Positions 1 through 5,074 of a DNA stretch of 7,475 nt are shown in pieces. The first letter of the stretch is position 1. The number at the start of each line of letters is the position of its first letter. The notes below the pieces were generated by a model. The model saw only the letters and a list, made by a program, of their open reading frames with translations. It made no database searches and was not told where the DNA came from. Made by a program: the position numbers and the translations under genes. The stretch lies in NCBI GenBank assembly GCA_045629945.1, contig JAZQSE010000001.1, positions 1 to 7,475 on the forward strand, in the 5' to 3' direction. The DNA is from UBA1765 sp045629945. Its GTDB lineage: Bacteria > Fibrobacterota > Fibrobacteria > Fibrobacterales > Fibrobacteraceae.

Positions 1-1185
1 TGGCTTGAAATGGAAAAGAATACAGATTACACAATTTGTATAGAAGATGTTAATGAGGGCCTATGGAAAGGAAATGATTTCTCATATAAAAAAGAGCAAA
101 ATTGTATTCTTTTAAATTCAGGGAAATATGTCAAAAATGGAAAAATTTGGTATGTAACAAAATTTGGTAACGTGTTTACTTTCAATATTCTTGTTGGAAT
201 GAAATATATTGACCTTTCGACGCAGGAACATCTGTTAGGTGGGTATAGTGCTAATAACAAGGATCGGGAACAACTAGTGCCTACGATAATGGCGTATAAG
301 CCATCTGACCCGGTTAGATTTGAAATGATAAATGAAGTTCTTGTAGTTGATAAATATAAGGTTACGGAATGTGAATTTATTCAATCTTTGTGGGATTCTA
401 TTCCTGCACAAACTAGTGAAAATTTATACAGCAACAACAATTATTGGATTAAAAAAAAGAAATCCATGGTAAAAAATGGTCAATGTGACACCCATGATTC
501 TGCTGCAGTTCGTATATATCTGTATCATGCTTTAATTTATGCGAATAACCGTAGCTTGCGAGATGGTTTCAAACCTGTTTACATTCTTGAAGAAACTGAA
601 AATAAAAATGTTTCTTTTAAGGCATATAATGATGGTAGTTTCAACATAATAGGATTTAGATTTTTTCCAGATTCAGCTGATGGAAAAAAGTATTATCATG
701 TGAAAATTGATAAAGATGCCGATGGTTATCGTTTGCCTTATTATGACGAATGGACTGCCTTAGCTCGTGGTGGCAAGGGCTACGAAAGTTATATTTACTT
801 TTGGGGACGATCAACAGATTCCTTAGAGGCCTCTAAATATGCATGGTTTGGTCAGAAAGACCCCGATGATAAATATTTGAAGATGGATGAAAAGGATGGC
901 ATAGAAGGAGGTTGGTTAAGGCATTCATGTGGAGAATGGTCCCAAACATCACGCCCTGTAGGAATGCTAAAGCCTAATGCATTTGGACTTTATGATATAC
1001 AAGGGCTTGTATGCGAAAATGTTTTGATGCCAGGAAAAAGTATTTTTGAAAGAGAGGTATATTCTTGTAGAGGAGGATTCTTGACAACTTCCTTTAAGGA
1101 TTTGAATATAGCCAATCATTGTGATGATTATAAAAGATTCTCTAGAACATACCAAGGTTTACGTCTCGTTCGGCAAATTAAGTGA
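1..1185 (+). CDS. FGE/SUMF1-fold (formylglycine-generating-enzyme-like) domain protein, 5' partial
   Basis: The frame is open from base 1; the first ATG (position 10) has no Shine-Dalgarno in the nine bases before it, so the gene probably starts outside the window. Counting from that ATG, 391 residues are visible. Residues 1-105 match nothing I know. From about 108 the FGE-sulfatase fold is recognisable: a DKYKVTECEF strand (114-123), an A-x3-YANNRS...PVY helix/strand (174-191), GYRLPYYDEWTALARGGK (239-256), RPVGMLKPNAFGLYDIQG (315-332), CRGGF (353-357) and terminal GLRLVR (383-388). These match the family blocks 'VT..EY', 'YRLPTEAEWEYAARGG', 'NAFGLYDMxGNVWEW', 'RGGSW' and 'GFR'. The usual GNVWEW is GLVCENV here, and the catalytic cysteine pair expected after RGG is not evident (only C371), so formylglycine synthesis is doubtful. 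A structural or binding role is more likely. The fold is well supported; the function is unknown. Two hairpins follow the stop. Confidence 0.82.
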   Translation, partial: WLEMEKNTDYTICIEDVNEGLWKGNDFSYKKEQNCILLNSGKYVKNGKIWYVTKFGNVFTFNILVGMKYIDLSTQEHLLGGYSANNKDREQLVPTIMAYKPSDPVRFEMINEVLVVDKYKVTECEFIQSLWDSIPAQTSENLYSNNNYWIKKKKSMVKNGQCDTHDSAAVRIYLYHALIYANNRSLRDGFKPVYILEETENKNVSFKAYNDGSFNIIGFRFFPDSADGKKYYHVKIDKDADGYRLPYYDEWTALARGGKGYESYIYFWGRSTDSLEASKYAWFGQKDPDDKYLKMDEKDGIEGGWLRHSCGEWSQTSRPVGMLKPNAFGLYDIQGLVCENVLMPGKSIFEREVYSCRGGFLTTSFKDLNIANHCDDYKRFSRTYQGLRLVRQIK

Positions 1186-1194
1186 TTTTGACAA

Positions 1195-1212
1195 AGGGAG
1201 AAGTCTCTCCCT
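1195..1212 (+). terminator. GC-rich hairpin just after the FGE-like gene
   Basis: A perfect 7-bp stem (AGGGAGA paired with TCTCCCT) closes a 4-base AGTC loop, starting 10 bases after the stop codon at 1183-1185. No T-run follows directly, so it is not a classical intrinsic terminator by itself. It may protect the 3' end of the message or act with the second hairpin 10 bases downstream. The pairing is seen directly; the role is inferred. Confidence 0.4.
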
Positions 1213-1221
1213 CGCTGCAAC

Positions 1222-1252
1222 TAGTTTTGTTCATACTTCACAAAACTATTTT
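1222..1252 (+). terminator. Second hairpin with short T-run, possible terminator
   Basis: TAGTTTTGT (1222-1230) pairs perfectly over 9 bp with ACAAAACTA (1240-1248) around a 9-base loop and is followed at once by TTTT (1249-1252). This is the better terminator candidate for the upstream gene, although the stem is AT-rich and the T-run is short. It would separate the FGE-like transcript from the restriction-modification gene, implying that the latter has its own promoter in about 1250-1335. I could not identify convincing -35/-10 boxes there. Confidence 0.4.
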
Positions 1253-1335
1253 CCGCTACCCTCTCGTAACGTAAGCAATGCGTTCAATATTTAAAAAAAT
1301 AAAGTCTTTATTCAAAGAAAAAATTTAAATTTCGG

Positions 1336-1342
1336 GTGAGGA
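1336..1342 (+). promoter_or_regulatory. Shine-Dalgarno that decides the start of the MmeI-like gene
   Basis: GTGAGGA lies 5 bases before the ATG at 1348, with its GAGG core 6 bases before, a normal spacing. A possible GTG start at 1336 is part of this same GTGAGGA and has no comparable site in front of it. The motif is therefore read as the ribosome binding site, and the ATG at 1348 as the initiation codon. Confidence 0.75.
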
Positions 1343-1347
1343 ATTTT

Positions 1348-4149
1348 ATGAGCAAATCAAACACCAAAAGCATTCAAAAAAAAGTAAAACAAAATTCTGC
1401 TGTCAAAAATTTCGTTGAATATTGGAAAGATAAAGGCGACGAAAAACAAGAAACAGCTCGGTTTTGGCTTGAATTGCTAAGCGATGTGCTTGGAATAAAA
1501 GACGCAACAAAATTTATTGAATTTGAAAAACCCGTTCTCATTGATAAAACTCAAAAATACATAGACGCATATATACCAAGTACAAAAGTTCTCATAGAAC
1601 AAAAAAGTGCTCATATAAAATTAAACCGCAACGCCCTTCAATCTGACGGAGAACTTTTAACTCCTTATGGGCAAGCCTTTCGTTACAACACTTACTTACC
1701 ATACACTGAAAAAGTCAAGTGGATTATCGTTTCTAATTTCAAAGAAATTTTAATCTACGATATGAACAAACCAAATAAAGAACCCGAACAAATTCTTTTA
1801 AAAGATTTAGCCAAAGAATCTTATCGTTTGCAATTTTTGGTTGACACAGAAAATGAACATATTCAAAAAGAAATGGAAGTTTCTTTAAAAGCTGGGAATT
1901 TGGTTGGAAAACTTTATGACGCTTTAATCAAGCAATACAAAAATCCTGAATCAAAAGAATCTCTCCACAGCTTAAATGTACTTTGCGTTCGCCTTGTATT
2001 TTGTTTATATGCAGAAGACGCTGGCATATTTGGAAAACACGGACTATTTCACGATTATTTGAAACAATTTAAACCATGTGATGTTAGAAAAGCGCTTATT
2101 GAACTTTTTGAAATTCTTGACACAAAAGAAAAAGACAGGGACCCTTACGACGAAACAATGCTTTCGGAGTTTCCTTATGTGAACGGAGGCTTATTTAAAT
2201 ACGAAAACATTGAAATTCCAAACTTTAACGAAGAAACCCTGGACATTCTTTTAAACAAAGCAAGTGCAGGTTTTGATTGGTCTCAAATTAGCCCGACTAT
2301 TTTTGGTGCTTTATTTGAAAGCACTTTGAACCCAGAAACCCGCCGTAGTGGCGGCATGCATTTTACGTCAATAGAAAACATACATAAAGTTATAGACCCA
2401 TTGTTTCTTGATGAATTGCGCGAAGAATATTCAGAAATTAAACAAACCAAATCCATTAAAACTCGCAACCAAAAATTCGACGATTTTCAAGACAAATTAA
2501 AAGACATCACATTTTTTGACCCAGCTTGTGGCTCTGGAAATTTTTTAACAGAAACCTACCTTTCTTTAAGAAGGCTAGAAAACGAACTATTAGCCGAAAA
2601 ACAACAAAACGGACAAATTTCTTTTGATACCGAAATCATTAAAGTTTCTATTGGTCAATTTTATGGCATTGAAATCAACGATTTTGCAGTAACTGTTGCA
2701 AAAACATCGCTGTGGATTGCAGAATCTCAAATGATGAAGGAAACTGAAGAAATCGTCAACGCAAACCTCGATTTTTTACCGCTGAAAAGTTATGCCAATA
2801 TTGTTGAGGGCAATGCTTTAAGAATGGATTGGGAAAGCGTAGTGCCGAAAGAAAAACTTGATTACATTATGGGAAACCCGCCGTTTGTGGGTGCGAGACT
2901 TATGTCTGCCGAGCAAAAAGACGATGTTTTCACCATTTTCGACAATGTAAAGAATAATGGTAACCTTGATTATGTTTCTTGTTGGTATAAAAAAGCTGCC
3001 GACTTGATGAAAAATTCAAATATAAAAACGGCATTAGTTTCTACAAACTCTATTACACAAGGTGAACAAGTTGCAATTATGTGGAAGCCTTTAATGGAAA
3101 TGGGAGTAAAAATTGACTTTGCATACAGAACTTTTAGATGGGACAGCGAATCTACACAAAAAGCTCATGTGCATTGTGTAATTGTCGGTTTCAGTTGTGA
3201 TAATGAAACGAACAAGGAAAAAAGAATTTTTAATTCTGACGGAGCTATTATAATTGCAAAAAATATAAATGGCTATTTGATTGATAGTAAAGATATATTT
3301 ATAGAAAATAGCAGTACACCATTATGTAAAATAGCTCCTATGGCACGTAGTGGCAATAAACCTATTGACGGTGGAAATTATCTTTTTAGCGAAGATGAAA
3401 TGAAAGAGTTTATAAAAAAAGAGCCTTTGTCTGAAAAATACTTTAAAAAATGGCTTGGAGCAGAGGAATTTATTAATAACAAAATTCGTTATTGCTTGTG
3501 GCTTGGAGATTGTTCCCCAAATGAACTTTTAAAAATGCCAGAATGTCTAAAACGTGTACAAGCTGTACGAGAATTTCGCCTTGCAAGTAAAAGTGAGGGA
3601 ACTAGAAAATTGGCAGAAAAACCGACTCGCTTTCATGTTGAAACTTTTCCTGAAAAAACATTTCTTGTATTGCCTTTAACATCATCTGAGAGAAGAAAAT
3701 ATGTTCCTATTGGTTTTTTGCAACCTGATACTTTAGCTAGTAATCTTGTTGTTGCGGTATCGGATGCTGACTTATGGCATTTTGGAGTGATAACTTCCAA
3801 TGTTTTTATGTCTTGGATGCGTGCAGTCTGTGGACGTTTGAAAAGTGATTATCGAATTACAAAAGATAATGTTTACAACAATTTTCCTTGGTGTAATCCG
3901 ACAGAAGAACAAAAAGCAAAAATTGAAAAGACAGCTCAAGCAATTCTCGACGCTCGTGCAAAATATCCTGATTGTTCCTTAGCACAGCTTTATGGAGAAA
4001 ACGCCTTTTTGTTTCCAGAACTTGTTAAAGCCCACCAAGCCAACGACCGTGCAGTAATGGAAACTTATGGTTTTGCAAAAGACATAACCGAAAGCGAAAT
4101 TGTCGCAGAATTGTTTAAGATGTATGAAAAGTTAGTGAAAATTGTTTAA
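1348..4149 (+). CDS. MmeI-like type IIL/IIG restriction-modification enzyme (fused endonuclease, adenine-N6 methyltransferase, target recognition)
   Basis: The 933-residue product is close to the length I recall for MmeI (919). Numbering from the ATG at 1348, parts in order are: an N-terminal PD-(D/E)xK nuclease with D73, E84 and K86 (IDAYIPSTKVLIEQKS); a helical spacer at about 150-300; a class-I SAM methyltransferase with motif I FDPACGSGNF (390-399), ribose-binding E442 in GIEIN, and catalytic motif IV NPPF (510-513), typical of N6-adenine methylation; a TRD with the family signature M-x3-GNKPIDGG (665-675) and its closing block GRLKSDYR (829-836)/VYNNFPW (842-848); and a C-terminal helical region with SLAQLYG (877-883) and AHQANDRAV (from 895). 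Such enzymes cut about 20 bases from an asymmetric site and protect the host by methylating one strand, so no separate methylase is needed. All blocks are present without frameshift, so it is probably active. D73 to E84 is one residue longer than in typical relatives. Recognition sequence unknown. Confidence 0.93.
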   Translation: MSKSNTKSIQKKVKQNSAVKNFVEYWKDKGDEKQETARFWLELLSDVLGIKDATKFIEFEKPVLIDKTQKYIDAYIPSTKVLIEQKSAHIKLNRNALQSDGELLTPYGQAFRYNTYLPYTEKVKWIIVSNFKEILIYDMNKPNKEPEQILLKDLAKESYRLQFLVDTENEHIQKEMEVSLKAGNLVGKLYDALIKQYKNPESKESLHSLNVLCVRLVFCLYAEDAGIFGKHGLFHDYLKQFKPCDVRKALIELFEILDTKEKDRDPYDETMLSEFPYVNGGLFKYENIEIPNFNEETLDILLNKASAGFDWSQISPTIFGALFESTLNPETRRSGGMHFTSIENIHKVIDPLFLDELREEYSEIKQTKSIKTRNQKFDDFQDKLKDITFFDPACGSGNFLTETYLSLRRLENELLAEKQQNGQISFDTEIIKVSIGQFYGIEINDFAVTVAKTSLWIAESQMMKETEEIVNANLDFLPLKSYANIVEGNALRMDWESVVPKEKLDYIMGNPPFVGARLMSAEQKDDVFTIFDNVKNNGNLDYVSCWYKKAADLMKNSNIKTALVSTNSITQGEQVAIMWKPLMEMGVKIDFAYRTFRWDSESTQKAHVHCVIVGFSCDNETNKEKRIFNSDGAIIIAKNINGYLIDSKDIFIENSSTPLCKIAPMARSGNKPIDGGNYLFSEDEMKEFIKKEPLSEKYFKKWLGAEEFINNKIRYCLWLGDCSPNELLKMPECLKRVQAVREFRLASKSEGTRKLAEKPTRFHVETFPEKTFLVLPLTSSERRKYVPIGFLQPDTLASNLVVAVSDADLWHFGVITSNVFMSWMRAVCGRLKSDYRITKDNVYNNFPWCNPTEEQKAKIEKTAQAILDARAKYPDCSLAQLYGENAFLFPELVKAHQANDRAVMETYGFAKDITESEIVAELFKMYEKLVKIV

Positions 4150-4172
4150 TGCGTAGTCAATGATTCTTCAAT

Positions 4173-5051
4173 CTATTTTTTACAAGGACCATTTATACGA
4201 ATTTTAAAATCATAATAATCGCTGCTATAAGAACCATTCTTTTCAATTTTTGCATCTATTCTTACCGATAAATCTTTATTATAAAAGCTCTCCTTATTTA
4301 TTGCTTGAGGTAATTTTAAATTTTTATGTAATATGTAATCCTCACATCTTTTGTGTAGAATATCTTCAAGAGGAATGTACTTTTCGTTTCCGAAATCAAT
4401 GAAGAATGAAAGTGTTTCTTTATAATTTTTATTGCAAAAATGACATTCACTTGCAGTTGAAAAAATATAACGTGGTATGTAATCTAATTCTTTCTCTAGA
4501 ACAAGTTCATGATATTTATTGATACAAAATTCAGCAACTATTCTTTTTTTTATACAGGGCCCAATTATCACGGCCTTAAAGTTCGTTTCATAGATATAAG
4601 ATGTTATTGGTAATTTAGTTTTTAATTTTCCATTTATAACTTTCCCATAGTAAGGAATTAGCGATTCTTTAGCATTTTTCTTATGAATATGAAGAATATC
4701 TCTATTAGAAGGGGCAAGATTTATCTTGACATTTTTAGGATTAATACAAGTCATATTTTCTGCAGTAAAATTATTAAAAACGACGCATCCACCTTTAAAT
4801 TCTGCCATAGAGGAATCTGAGGGAGCATCAATTGTATAATTTGCTTCAAGAAAGAATTGATCAGAATTTGTTGTACATATTGTACTATCAGACAATTCCC
4901 AATTGATATTAGGGGCGAATTCTAAATTTTTTGTCAAATGAAGGCTGTATTCATTAGGGTCTTTATCAAAATCAGCACAAAATTCAGCGATTTCCTCGCC
5001 AAAACAAGTTGAAGTAAGTATCAAAAAAAGTGCAATAAACAACTGTAACAT
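4173..5051 (-). CDS. Secreted two-module cysteine-containing protein of unknown function
   Basis: I do not recognise this 292-residue protein. It begins with a hydrophobic export signal (residues 1-18, MLQLFIALFLILTSTCFG), with probable cleavage before E19. C16 as a lipobox cysteine is possible but fits poorly (TST before it), and the n-region lacks a positive charge. The mature part is a duplication: module 1 runs from AEFC (22-25) to GPCIKK (164-169) and module 2 from AEFC (173-176) to GPCKK (288-292). Each has five cysteines; four appear equivalent (25/176, 59/206, 89/236, 166/290), the middle pair exactly 30 residues apart in both. Disulfides, hence a periplasmic or outside location, are inferred. 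The ATG at 5051 has a weak AGG 10 bases before it and lies 23 bp after the stop of the large upstream gene, suggesting one operon. It converges on the MmeI-like gene with 23 bp between. The DNA is very AT-rich (14 G+C of 60 at 4201-4260). Confidence 0.8.
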   Translation of the reverse strand: MLQLFIALFLILTSTCFGEEIAEFCADFDKDPNEYSLHLTKNLEFAPNINWELSDSTICTTNSDQFFLEANYTIDAPSDSSMAEFKGGCVVFNNFTAENMTCINPKNVKINLAPSNRDILHIHKKNAKESLIPYYGKVINGKLKTKLPITSYIYETNFKAVIIGPCIKKRIVAEFCINKYHELVLEKELDYIPRYIFSTASECHFCNKNYKETLSFFIDFGNEKYIPLEDILHKRCEDYILHKNLKLPQAINKESFYNKDLSVRIDAKIEKNGSYSSDYYDFKIRINGPCKK

Positions 5052-5074
5052 TTTACGTCAACCTAAATTAGATT

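Noticed and set aside
1188..1193. Perfect TTGACA that could be a -35 box
   Set aside because: No -10-like sequence lies 16-18 bases downstream (the place reads CTCGCT within the first hairpin), and it sits upstream of the probable terminator.
1336..4149. BREX PglX or type I HsdM as identity of the methyltransferase gene
   Set aside because: The N-terminal D-x-E-x-K nuclease, the M-x3-GNKPIDGG block, the GRLKSDYR/VYNNFPW ending and the ~930-residue length fit the MmeI family, and no BREX or hsdS/hsdR neighbours are present.
4162..4181. GATT-CTTC-AATC mini-hairpin before a T-rich run between the convergent genes
   Set aside because: Only 4 bp of stem, mostly AT; too weak to call a terminator, although the 23-bp gap must contain or border transcription stops for both genes.
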